Shown piece by piece: positions 37,565 to 47,695 of a DNA stretch of 64,000 nt (the stretch's first letter is position 1; every line of letters begins with the position of its first letter). Source of the stretch: Phenylobacterium aquaticum (GTDB lineage Bacteria; Pseudomonadota; Alphaproteobacteria; Caulobacterales; Caulobacteraceae). The position numbers and the translations under genes are program-made. The notes under the pieces are model-generated. The model saw nothing but the letters and a program-made list of their open reading frames with translations. It ran no database searches and was not told where the DNA came from. The stretch is taken from contig NZ_JALDPT010000029.1 in NCBI RefSeq assembly GCF_022695515.1, positions 1 through 64,000 of the forward strand, read 5' to 3'.

Positions 37565-38794
37565 TCAGCGGCTGAAGACGCCCATCAGCAGGGGGCGGGC
37601 GAAGATCGCCGGCGCGGCCTTCTGGGTCACGCCCTGGACCCAGAAGCCGAGCTCGGCGCCCGCGTTCAGGGTGGCGTTCAGCATCTGGGCGGCGATGGCC
37701 GGATCCACCGGCCGGATCGAGCCCTCGGCGATGCCGTCGGAGATCATCGAGGCGAAGCGGTCCGACACCCGGTTGGAGTGGGCCACCTGTTCCTCGCGGA
37801 TCGCCTCGGGCAGGGCCGACAGGGCCGAGGTGCGCAGCAGGGGCCCATATTCCGACAGCTGATATTCCGTGATCGCCGCCGCCGCGCTGGACAGCCGAAT
37901 CCACTGGTTCTGGGGCAGGGCCATGGCCAGGCGCTGCACCCGGCGCATGACCTCGAAGGTGCGGTCGAAGCAGGCGACCACCAGGTCGTCCTTGGCGTCG
38001 TGGTGGTGATAGAACGAGCCCTTGGTCACGTTCAGCTCGGCGGAGATCTTGTCGACCGAGGCGCCCTTGTAGCCACGGGCGTTGATCAGCCGGGTCGCCG
38101 CCAGCAGGAAGGTCTCGCGGCCGTTCTCTTGGCCCTCGCTGGCCGCCAGCTCGGCCAGCGGCATGGGGGTCGGCGCCCACTCCGCCCCCGGCGCCGCGAA
38201 GCCGCCGATCAGGATGTCGTACATCCGCTCGCAGATCCGCGGATAATCCTCGGGGTCGTACTTGGGCAGCCAGGCGGCGGCCCAGAACAGCTGCTCCAGC
38301 AGCATGTGGGTCCGTGCCGTGCGGCGGCCCCGTCCCAGCCAGGCGAGGTCGGGCGATTCGAACAGGCCGCGCACCTTGCGGAAGCCGGCCATGAAGGCCT
38401 CGGTGACCTGGGCCCGCTGCGGATTGTTCAGCGCCCGGACGTCGGCCAGGGAGGCCAGGGCCGCGGCCTCGCCAACGGCCACCTGGCGCAGGCGCTCGAG
38501 CCGCAGCTCCAGCAGCCGGCGCAGCCGCTCGGGCGGGGTGGGCAGGGTCATGGCCTCGTCGGCGGCGGCGCACAGCCAGTCGACCCCGCGCATCAGGCAG
38601 GCGGCGGCGAGGTCGTCCTTGCGCTTGAAATAATAGGTGACGCTGGTGGTCGAGAGGCCGACGGCGGCGGCGGCGACGCCCAGGGTCAGGCCCTTGACGC
38701 CCTCGCGGTTCAGGATCGCGGTGGCGGCGTCGAGGATCGCTTCGCGCTTCTTCTCGAAGCGGTCGGTCGACCGGGCGCTGCTCCGCTCTGACAT
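37565..38794 (-). CDS. Double-domain TetR/AcrR regulator 1
   Basis: 409 aa, about twice the usual TetR length. It has two complete TetR helix-turn-helix units: residues ~18-62 (ILDAATAILNREG, VGLSTTSVTYYFKRKDDL) and ~225-272 (LLAATRLINARGYKGASVDK, LNVTKGSFYHHHDAKDDLVV), each followed by its own ligand/dimer helices. A single chain could bind two half-operators without dimerising. It is convergent with the GPH symporters, its stop touching theirs, and probably represses that locus or itself. The ligand is unknown. Confidence 0.9.
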   Translation of the reverse strand: MSERSSARSTDRFEKKREAILDAATAILNREGVKGLTLGVAAAAVGLSTTSVTYYFKRKDDLAAACLMRGVDWLCAAADEAMTLPTPPERLRRLLELRLERLRQVAVGEAAALASLADVRALNNPQRAQVTEAFMAGFRKVRGLFESPDLAWLGRGRRTARTHMLLEQLFWAAAWLPKYDPEDYPRICERMYDILIGGFAAPGAEWAPTPMPLAELAASEGQENGRETFLLAATRLINARGYKGASVDKISAELNVTKGSFYHHHDAKDDLVVACFDRTFEVMRRVQRLAMALPQNQWIRLSSAAAAITEYQLSEYGPLLRTSALSALPEAIREEQVAHSNRVSDRFASMISDGIAEGSIRPVDPAIAAQMLNATLNAGAELGFWVQGVTQKAAPAIFARPLLMGVFSR

Positions 38795-38882
38795 CTCGTC
38801 TCCACCCCCGCCGGGCCCGTGGCCGCAGACATGACTATCTCTATCGGACCTGCCCGGTTCGCGCCAAGGCGAAGTGCCGCGG

Positions 38883-40322
38883 TCAGCCTGCGGCGAAGGG
38901 GTAGGGCGATATCGACTTGGTGAAGTCGTCGACCGTCAGGGTGCGGTTGATGGGCTCCGCCGCCCGCTGGGGACAGGCCGGGCGCTCGCAGATCCGGCAG
39001 GCCGGGCCGATGGCGGTGGCCACGGGGTCCTTCAGGTCGAGCCCGCGGGAATAGACCAGGCGCTCGGCGTATTTCAGCTCGCAGCCCAGGCCGACGGCGA
39101 GTTCGGAATCGTCGCCGGCATATGGGGTGGCGATGCGGCTCACGGTCCGGGACAGGGTGAAGTAGCGCTGGCCGTCGGGCGTCTCCACGACCTGGGTGAT
39201 GATCCGGCCCGGCGTGCGGAAGCTGGTGTGGATGTTCCAGCGCGGACAGGCGCCGCCGAACCGCGAGAAGGGAAAGGCCGAGCCGGCGAACCGCTTGGAG
39301 ATGTTGCCGGCCGAGTCCACCCGGACCATGAAGAAGGGCACCCCGCGGGCGCCGGGGCGGGCCAGGGTGGTCAGGCGGTGGCAGGCCTGTTCGAAGCTCA
39401 CCCCGAACCGGGCGCGGACCAGCTCGATGTCGTAGTTGGTCCGTTCGGCGGCCTCGTGAAAGGCGCCATAGGGCATCAGGATGGCGGCGGCCAGATAGTT
39501 GACCAGGCTGACCTTGGCGAGGTTCCGGGTCGGCTGGTCCGGCGCCCCGGCCCGATCCGCCATGGCGTCCAGCAGCGGCCCGTATTCGAGCATGGCCAGC
39601 TGGTAGGCGAGGGAGAAGGATCGCCCCGCGCTGGTCAGCACCTCGGACAGGAACAGCCGCTTGCGGTGGTGGTCATAGCGGCGGACCGATTCCGGCAGGA
39701 CGTCCAGCGGCACCACCCGCACCTGGATGCCATGGCGTCCGGCCAGGCGCTCGCGGGCGGCGGCGGCGAATTCCTGGGGCTGAGGGGCCAGCGCCGCGGC
39801 CAGGGCGTCGGCGGCGTCCTCCAGCTCCGGGAAATGGTTCTTCTGGGCCTGGATATAGTCGCGCACCCAGTCGGAGGGGATCACGGCGGGGCCGCCGCCG
39901 GCGCCTTCCTCCGGCCGGCTGATGGCGCCGAGGTCGGTCAGGCGGCGCTGATCCAGATAGGCGCGATAGAGCCGGACGATCGCCTCGGAGACGCCGGGTG
40001 CGCTCTCGGCCACCTCGGCCACCTCGTGCCGCGCCAGGCCCAGATCGCGGAACATCTGGTCGGAGAACACCTCCGTCAGGCCGGTCGCATTGGCCGATTC
40101 CGGATCGGCGTTGAGGCTCTTGAGGTCGAGGTCATAGGCCTCCGCCAGGCGAAGCAGCACCTGGGCGGTGACGGGGCGCTGGTTGCGCTCCAGAAGGTTC
40201 AGATAGCTGGGCGAGACCCCCAGATCCTCGGCCATGCGCGTCTGGGTCAGGCCCAGCTCGCGGCGCATGCGCTTCATGCGCGCGCCGAGGAACAGCTTGC
40301 GGTCGGACGGAGGCATGGCCAT
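38883..40322 (-). CDS. ScfR/RamB-type XRE regulator (short-chain fatty acyl-CoA regulator)
   Basis: 479 aa. HTH at residues ~12-62 (MKRMRRELGLTQTRMAEDLG, SPSYLNLLERNQRPVTAQVL). A long middle region with an IrrE/ImmA-like domain (SFSLAYQLAMLEYGPLLD) is followed by the C-terminal DUF2083 with conserved cysteines, CRICERPACPQR. This combination defines the acyl-CoA-responsive RamB/ScfR family controlling propionate, acetate or fatty acid genes. Other beta-oxidation genes lie 5 kb away. A 26-base palindrome at 40332-40357 covers the promoter region, suggesting autorepression. Confidence 0.88.
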   Translation of the reverse strand: MAMPPSDRKLFLGARMKRMRRELGLTQTRMAEDLGVSPSYLNLLERNQRPVTAQVLLRLAEAYDLDLKSLNADPESANATGLTEVFSDQMFRDLGLARHEVAEVAESAPGVSEAIVRLYRAYLDQRRLTDLGAISRPEEGAGGGPAVIPSDWVRDYIQAQKNHFPELEDAADALAAALAPQPQEFAAAARERLAGRHGIQVRVVPLDVLPESVRRYDHHRKRLFLSEVLTSAGRSFSLAYQLAMLEYGPLLDAMADRAGAPDQPTRNLAKVSLVNYLAAAILMPYGAFHEAAERTNYDIELVRARFGVSFEQACHRLTTLARPGARGVPFFMVRVDSAGNISKRFAGSAFPFSRFGGACPRWNIHTSFRTPGRIITQVVETPDGQRYFTLSRTVSRIATPYAGDDSELAVGLGCELKYAERLVYSRGLDLKDPVATAIGPACRICERPACPQRAAEPINRTLTVDDFTKSISPYPFAAG

Positions 40323-40331
40323 GTTGTCGCG

Positions 40332-40357
40332 TTGTCACAAGTTTACAAATTTGACAA
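40332..40357. promoter_or_regulatory. Operator-like palindrome upstream of the ScfR-type gene
   Basis: Arms TTGTCA (40332-40337) and TGACAA (40352-40357) flank an imperfectly symmetric AT-rich centre; nine of thirteen base pairs match across 26 bases. It begins ten bases before the regulator ATG and lies between two divergent genes, so it could control both. If a -10 lies at 40345-40340 (TAAACT), the regulator mRNA leader would be about ten bases. Confidence 0.5.
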
Positions 40358-40531
40358 GGTGTGACTGTGACATTCCCGCCTTTTCACGGCGCGCGCGGGC
40401 TTCGCACCCGGCCGGCCGGCGGCTACAGGGCTCTGGCAGCCTGCCGCACCGCACAATCGGCGTTGCGGCAGGGTTCGGATTTCGGAACGGCCGGCGGTCT
40501 CACCGCCAGCCCGACCGGGGAGCAAAAGGCC

Positions 40532-40735
40532 ATGACCAAGGAACGGTACTGGGTTGTCGGCGGCGTCTACCGCGACATGGCGTTCAGCGCCCTGAGGGAC
40601 GGCGTCCCCCAGGCGATGGGCCCGTTCGAGACGCGCGACGAGGCGACCGCCGTGTGGCGCAAGGTGTCCCAGGAGACCAAGGGCGCCACCGCACGGTTCT
40701 CGATCGCCGCAGAGCGACTCGTCCTGCCGGCCTGA
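40532..40735 (+). CDS. DUF4170 family small protein
   Basis: 67 aa, ATG at 40532 with GGGGAG upstream; the frame extends further upstream but lacks a site. The sequence RYWVVGGVYRDMAFSAL, GPFETRDEATAVWRKVSQET fits DUF4170, a small alphaproteobacterial family of unknown function. A strong terminator follows at 40759, so it is a single-gene transcript. Divergent from the ScfR-type gene. Confidence 0.8.
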   Translation: MTKERYWVVGGVYRDMAFSALRDGVPQAMGPFETRDEATAVWRKVSQETKGATARFSIAAERLVLPA

Positions 40736-40758
40736 CCTTTCGCCCGGATGTCTCTCCT

Positions 40759-40797
40759 GGCCCGCCTCGAGCTGATGCTTGGGGCGGGCCTTTTTTT
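40759..40797 (+). terminator. Intrinsic terminator after the DUF4170 gene
   Basis: Stem GGCCCGCC (40759-40766) / GGCGGGCC (40783-40790), 16-base loop, then seven T (40791-40797), 23 bases after the stop. The convergent ydbL gene ends 5 bases beyond. Confidence 0.92.
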
Positions 40798-40802
40798 CGG
40801 CC

Positions 40803-41174
40803 CTACTTGCGGACCCAGCCCCCGCCATTGGGCTTGTAGAACTCGCCCGGCTTCAGCTTGGCGCTGATCACGCTGTTGAAGGCGGCCGCGCCGGCGGCCT
40901 CGGGGGTCACGCCGTTCTTGGCCGCGGCCTGGGCGTAGACCTGGGCCCGGCCGGCGTTGATCTCGGCCACGGCGGCTTTCACCGCGGCGTCGGCGGATCC
41001 CGTCACCAGGCCGAGAAATCCGTCGGCCTGTTCGCCGACCAGACCCTGGGCCTTGGCGGCGTCGACGGCGATCTTGGCCGAGGCGGTGTCGGCATGGGCG
41101 GCGCCGGCGATCAGGGTTCCGGCCACGGCCGCCACGGCGGGCAGCCATCCATTCGCGCGCATCATCATGGTCAT
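40803..41174 (-). CDS. ydbL: YdbL family protein (DUF1318), periplasmic
   Basis: 123 aa with a signal peptide (GWLPAVAAVAGTLIAGAAHA). The DUF1318 motifs AKAQGLVGEQADGFLGLV and NAGRAQVYAQAAAKNGVTPE, and the GEFYKPNGGGWVRK end, are those of YdbL. In E. coli ydbL is co-encoded with ydbH and ynbE, which move phospholipid to the outer membrane; YdbL is thought to modulate YnbE. It starts 5 bases after the YnbE stop, the third gene of this operon. Confidence 0.88.
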   Translation of the reverse strand: MTMMMRANGWLPAVAAVAGTLIAGAAHADTASAKIAVDAAKAQGLVGEQADGFLGLVTGSADAAVKAAVAEINAGRAQVYAQAAAKNGVTPEAAGAAAFNSVISAKLKPGEFYKPNGGGWVRK

Positions 41175-41179
41175 GGCTC

Positions 41180-41365
41180 CTAGAACAGGTCCGGATTCTT
41201 CTGGATCAGCGCCTTGACGTCGTCGTCCAGGCGCAGGCGGACGTCGGCGTCCAGCTTGGCGTAGATGGTGATCGGCTTCACATCCACATGCAGGGTGGGG
41301 GCGCAGGCGCAGAGCGCCAGGGCGCCCATCACCCCGCCCAGGGCCAGGGGGTTGGATCGAAGCAT
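41180..41365 (-). CDS. ynbE: YnbE family outer-membrane lipoprotein
   Basis: 61 aa from the ATG at 41365, with GGAGA seven bases upstream; an alternative GTG at 41407 overlaps the ydbH stop but would add 14 non-signal residues. Lipobox ALCAC puts the lipidated Cys near residue 20, followed by APTLHVDVKPITIYAKLDAD and VKALIQKNPDLF, both typical of YnbE. It is the outer-membrane partner of YdbH. Middle gene of the operon. Confidence 0.88.
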   Translation of the reverse strand: MLRSNPLALGGVMGALALCACAPTLHVDVKPITIYAKLDADVRLRLDDDVKALIQKNPDLF

Positions 41366-41403
41366 GGGTCGGTCTCCACGTCTTGAGGTCGGAAGGTGGC
41401 GGG

Positions 41404-44400
41404 TCACGGCTGAACCGGGCGTGAACCGCGCAGGCGCTGGTAGTCGGCGAGGTCGCCCAAGAGCTGATCCAGGTTGACCGAGGTGTCCAGGGTCAAGTCG
41501 ACCTTTGTGCCGGAAGGCAGGGGCAGGGACCGGGTGATCTTGCGGGTCAGGACCTCGCGGGCGGTCAGCTTGATCTCGGCCTTCTTGGGCGGATCATGCT
41601 CGCCCTTGATATGGAAGATCACGCCGAGGCGGCCGCCGGGGCGCGAGGCGACCTCGGCGGTGAGCGCGTCGAAGGAGAGGTTCTCCATCGCCTGATAGAC
41701 GAAGTCCGAATAGGGGTCGGCGCTCGCCACGGCGGTCTCCGCCGCCGCCGCGACCGGGGCCTTGGGATCAACCGCCGGCGCGCCGCCCGCGCCCTGAACG
41801 CCGGTCAGGGCTTCGCGGCGGATGGAGATGCGGCCGGGCGTGACCGCGTGCAACTCGCCGCCCTCGATCCGCACGCCCTGGGGCGTCATGGCGAAGGGGA
41901 TGCGGCCGCTGACCTTGGCCTTGAGGTCCATGCGGTCGGCGAAGGGCGAGGCCTCCACCAGGTCCGACAGCTCGACCTTGTCCAGGGTCACGGCCGCGCG
42001 CCAGGTTCCGCCAGCGAAGGGAATCTCGAAGGGCTCGACCGTGACCTGGCCGCCGCTGAGGCCGAAGCCGGCCGCGGCCACCTGCACGGCGTCATGGTCC
42101 AGGCCGAAGGTCACCCGGGCGTGGGTCAGGGGGGTGAGGGCCGCCACGGCGTCGGCCTCGAGGCTCTGGCCGGGCGCCGCCACGAGGGGGACGAGGCTGG
42201 TGAAGACGATCCGGCCCTTCAGGCCGCTGACGGCGCCCGCCGGGCTCATGAAATCGAGACGGCTCACCTCGAGCTCGCCGCCGCTGGTCGATCCGCCGGT
42301 CGTCCAGTCCACATGGCCCTGGAAGCGGGCCGATCCCTCGGCGGGATCTCCGATCATCGCGGCCTTGGGCGACAGGGCCGACGGCTGCAGCCCCTTGGGG
42401 GCGAAGGCGAGCACGCCGGTGTCGAGGCTCAGTCCGCCGGCGCCGGTGCGCCCGTCATGGACCAGTCGCGCCTGGGCCAGGGCGCGGCCGGCCGGATCGG
42501 TTAGGGCGAAGTCGCCCGTCCAGTCGCGGTTCGCCAGCCGCGCGCGGCCCCGCGCCAACAGCGGATTGAAGCGGCGGTCTGGGGCTGTGTCGGTCAGCCG
42601 GACGCTTCGGATGTCGGCGGACAGGGCCAGGTCGCCCCGCGTGCTGGCCAGGCTGATCGGTCCGTCCGCCTCGCTGGCGGCGAGCTGCAGGAAGGGAACC
42701 TGGGCCTTGAGGCCGTGCGCCGCGCCCTGCGCCCGCCACCCGCCATGGCCGAATTGGAAGAGCGGCCCCGCGGTCGGGCACAGCTGTCCGCCGATATCGG
42801 CGACGTCGTTCGCGCCGAGCTCCAGGCGCGCGGCGCCCAGCTGCGCGCAACGCTCCGCATTGAAGGTCAGGACGCCGCCGGCCAGCCGCACCGCCCCGGA
42901 GGCTGCGACCTCGCCCGCCGCCACGGGGCCGAGGGATCCCTTGGCCTTGAGGTCGGCCTGGCCGGTGAAGGCGCCGTCGGCGATGCGGTAGCGGGCGAGG
43001 GCGAGGTCGGCCTGGGGCAGGCCGCCGCCGGACAGCGTCAGCCGCAATCCGCCCGCGCCCCGATCATAGAGCGGTCCGCCGAGCCGCGTCAGCTGGCCCT
43101 GGCCGCCGGAGGCGGTGCTGATCGTCATCGGTCGGGGCAGGTCGACACTGAGGCCCGCAGGCCCGCCGCGGACCGCCAGGGCAGGGGCCTCCACAGCGAA
43201 AGCCGCGAGCGCTCTCTTGAGGCCGGCGTCGCCAGGGCTGTCGCTGGCCTTCACGACACCGAGTCCGGTCCAGGCGCCGCGGGTGGCGGCCCGGCCGGTG
43301 AGGTCCAGGCTCAGGCCCCGACCGTCGGCCGCCGCCTGTCCGGTCAACTGGGCGCCCAGGCGGGTGAGGCTGAGGTCGGTCTGGGACAGGCGCTGGGCGC
43401 CCAGGGTGATGTGGACTCGTCCGCGGACCTGGTCGCCGCCCTGTCGGGTCCAGGCGACCTCGGTCGCCTGCAGGCTGGCGCTCGGCGCCGCCAGGCGGGT
43501 CGCGCCCACCTCCGCCTGGGCGGCCTGCAGGGCGCCGTCGACCACGCCGGTCAGGGTGAGATCCTGGCCCCATCCGGCGGCCTGGCCGCGGAAGGTGGTG
43601 GTCTGGACGAGATCGCGAGCGGCGGCCTCGCCGAAGCCGGCCCGGGATGCGCGGGTCTCCAGGGTGGCGATCACCTCGCCCTTCAGCCGGCGGGCCTTGA
43701 GGTCGGGATAGGGGATCTGGCCGGTCAGCCGGAGGTTCGCCGCCGAGACCGTGCCTGCGCCCGCGCCTTGGCGCAGCTCGCCCTGGGCGATCTGACCGGC
43801 GAAGGCGACGGCCAGCAGATCGGCGTGGCGGATCAGGTGCAGTTCGGCCGGGCCGCTGCGCACCGACAGGCCGTTCCCGGCCAGGCGCGCCGGCGCGAGG
43901 CTGATGTCGAGGCGGTCCAGCCGGCCGTCCTGGATCTGGCCGTCGGCGACGGCGTCGAGCCGGCCCTGGTCAGTGTCCAGTCGCAGGCGGGCGCCGCGGA
44001 TCTCGATGTCGGGGATCGGGGAATTGGGATCGGGCGGCCGCTTGCGCAGACTGGCGATCAACGGATCGAGGGCGCCCAGGCTGAGGCGCCCATCATGCCA
44101 GCGGGCCTTCAGGGTGGGGCGCACCAGCCTGATCGAGGTGACCCGCGCGCCGAAGCGGTCGCCGGTCCAGAAGCCCAGCAGGTCGTAGCGGATCTCGACC
44201 GACTCGGCGGTGAAGTCGGGGTCGTTTGCGGGGCCGACCCGCAGGGCGCCGGTGAAGCCGCCGGGGTCGAAGGCCTGGAAGGCGATCTGGGACTCGACGC
44301 CCTGGGCCCTCAGCCAGCTGGACACCGCGTCGCGCGCCAGGCTGCGCCGGGCCGCATAGACGCCCAACGCGCCGGCGGTCGCCACGACCAGGGTGACGGT

Positions 44401-44463
44401 CAGGGCGATGCGCCAGGGGCGTCTGGGGGCCGGCTTCGGCGAACGGGGCGTGGCGTCAGTCAA
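41404..44463 (-). CDS. ydbH: YdbH family AsmA-like intermembrane phospholipid transport protein
   Basis: 1019 aa. A single N-terminal membrane anchor (RIALTVTLVVATAGALGVYA) is followed by a very long beta-rich periplasmic region and a C-terminal domain ending LDQLLGDLADYQRLRG. This is the YdbH member of the TamB/YhdP/YdbH group, which form hydrophobic bridges carrying phospholipid from inner to outer membrane. The YnbE and YdbL genes follow directly, which supports the assignment. The mid-protein sequence is repetitive and variable, as usual. Confidence 0.88.
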   Translation of the reverse strand: MTDATPRSPKPAPRRPWRIALTVTLVVATAGALGVYAARRSLARDAVSSWLRAQGVESQIAFQAFDPGGFTGALRVGPANDPDFTAESVEIRYDLLGFWTGDRFGARVTSIRLVRPTLKARWHDGRLSLGALDPLIASLRKRPPDPNSPIPDIEIRGARLRLDTDQGRLDAVADGQIQDGRLDRLDISLAPARLAGNGLSVRSGPAELHLIRHADLLAVAFAGQIAQGELRQGAGAGTVSAANLRLTGQIPYPDLKARRLKGEVIATLETRASRAGFGEAAARDLVQTTTFRGQAAGWGQDLTLTGVVDGALQAAQAEVGATRLAAPSASLQATEVAWTRQGGDQVRGRVHITLGAQRLSQTDLSLTRLGAQLTGQAAADGRGLSLDLTGRAATRGAWTGLGVVKASDSPGDAGLKRALAAFAVEAPALAVRGGPAGLSVDLPRPMTISTASGGQGQLTRLGGPLYDRGAGGLRLTLSGGGLPQADLALARYRIADGAFTGQADLKAKGSLGPVAAGEVAASGAVRLAGGVLTFNAERCAQLGAARLELGANDVADIGGQLCPTAGPLFQFGHGGWRAQGAAHGLKAQVPFLQLAASEADGPISLASTRGDLALSADIRSVRLTDTAPDRRFNPLLARGRARLANRDWTGDFALTDPAGRALAQARLVHDGRTGAGGLSLDTGVLAFAPKGLQPSALSPKAAMIGDPAEGSARFQGHVDWTTGGSTSGGELEVSRLDFMSPAGAVSGLKGRIVFTSLVPLVAAPGQSLEADAVAALTPLTHARVTFGLDHDAVQVAAAGFGLSGGQVTVEPFEIPFAGGTWRAAVTLDKVELSDLVEASPFADRMDLKAKVSGRIPFAMTPQGVRIEGGELHAVTPGRISIRREALTGVQGAGGAPAVDPKAPVAAAAETAVASADPYSDFVYQAMENLSFDALTAEVASRPGGRLGVIFHIKGEHDPPKKAEIKLTAREVLTRKITRSLPLPSGTKVDLTLDTSVNLDQLLGDLADYQRLRGSRPVQP

Positions 44464-44555
44464 ACGGAATCCGCTTCGGAGCAGTCGTCTCAGGCATAGC
44501 CCAAAACCCTCCGAAGCGGTGATGTTCCCGTCCCATGGCGGTTTAGAGGCCGCCC

Positions 44556-45332
44556 CTAGAGTCCGCCAGGGGTCGCGTAGGCCACGCCGCCGTCGACGGC
44601 GATGGTGTCGCCGACCACATAGTCGCCGGCGCGGCTGGCCAGGAAGATCGCGGTCCCGGCCATGTCCTCGTCCGTGCCGATGCGGCGCGAGGGGATGCGC
44701 TTGGCGATCTCGTCGCCATGGTCGCGGGCGACGCGGTTCATCTCGGAGGCGAAGGCCCCCGGCGCGATGCCGGTCATGACAATGTTGTCGGCAATCAGGG
44801 TCGCGGCCATCCGGCGGGTCAGATAGATCAGGCCCGACTTGGAGGCGTGGTAGGAATAGGTCTCCTGCGGATTGAGGCGGATGCCGTCGATCGAGCAGAT
44901 GTTGATGACCTTGGACGGCTTCTCATGGGTCCCGGCGGCGGCGAGCGCCCCATGCAGGGCCTGGGTCAGGAAGAAGGGCGACTTCAGGTTCAGGTCCATG
45001 ACCTTGTCCCAGCCGCTTTCCGGGAACTCGTCGAAGGGCGCGCCCCAGGCGGCGCCGGCGTTGTTGACCAGGATGTCCAGCTTGGGCTCGGCGGCGATCA
45101 TCCGTGCGGCGAGCGCCTTGCAGCCTTCGACCGTCGAGATGTCCTGCGGCATGGAGATGCAGTTGGGGCCGAGCTCGGCGGCGGTCTCGTCGCAGGCGCC
45201 GGGCTTGCGCGAGGAGATGTAGACCTTGGCGCCCTGGTCGATGAAACCCTTGGCGATCATCTTGCCGATCCCGCGGGAACCGCCGGTCACCAGGGCCGTG
45301 CGGCCCTCCAGAGAGAACAGATTGAGGGCCAT
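44556..45332 (-). CDS. Short-chain dehydrogenase/reductase (SDR) 2
   Basis: 258 aa from the ATG at 45332, with AAGGAAGGA seven bases upstream; earlier frame codons cover the promoter region. SDR features: TGGSRGIGKMIAKGF, NNAGAAWGAP, and YHASKSGL with Tyr and Lys. The catalytic Ser lies in INICSIDGI. NAD(P)-dependent alcohol/ketone conversion; glucose or ketoacyl-type substrates are possible. Divergent from fadJ, which suggests a shared promoter region and perhaps a beta-oxidation-related role. Confidence 0.87.
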   Translation of the reverse strand: MALNLFSLEGRTALVTGGSRGIGKMIAKGFIDQGAKVYISSRKPGACDETAAELGPNCISMPQDISTVEGCKALAARMIAAEPKLDILVNNAGAAWGAPFDEFPESGWDKVMDLNLKSPFFLTQALHGALAAAGTHEKPSKVINICSIDGIRLNPQETYSYHASKSGLIYLTRRMAATLIADNIVMTGIAPGAFASEMNRVARDHGDEIAKRIPSRRIGTDEDMAGTAIFLASRAGDYVVGDTIAVDGGVAYATPGGL

Positions 45333-45404
45333 GGGCGCATCCTTCCTTGACGTTATGGAAGGCTCCATAGACCGCCTGCCGGACGCCGCAAAGCCTTCGC
45401 ACAT

Positions 45405-45436
45405 TTGACTCGCGCGAGCGCGAGCGGCCCTATAAC
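45405..45436 (+). promoter_or_regulatory. Possible fadJ promoter with a CTCGCG palindrome
   Basis: TTGACT (45405-45410) and TATAAC (45431-45436) are 20 bases apart, longer than optimal. Between them is the inverted repeat CTCGCG-CGAG-CGCGAG (45409-45424), a possible repressor site. Methylation motifs GACTC (45407-45411) and GAATC (45445-45449) are close by. Confidence 0.35.
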
Positions 45437-45505
45437 AAGCGTTTGAATCAAGGGTCGCCAGGATCGCGAGCGCCCCGCTAGCCATTTCAATCGAGGATGC
45501 GCCGC

Positions 45506-47587
<2,082 letters not shown>

Positions 47588-47598
47588 GTTTCGAAACG

Positions 47599-47631
47599 CC
47601 GCCCGGATGGTGATCCTCCGGGCGGTTTTTT
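47599..47631 (+). terminator. Terminator or attenuator between fadJ and the thiolase gene
   Basis: Stem CCGCCCGGA (47599-47607) / TCCGGGCGG (47617-47625), nine-base loop, then six T. It starts 11 bases after fadJ, so the thiolase gene needs readthrough or its own promoter. Confidence 0.88.
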
Positions 47632-47695
47632 CGGTCCCTATGCTCCCCTTACGTCAAGGGGCGCGCCTCCCCAACCTCAAGAGGAAGTCCAGACC

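Noticed and set aside
45497-45505. Upstream ATG for fadJ
   Set aside because: The Shine-Dalgarno GAGG touches this ATG; the second ATG is correctly spaced.
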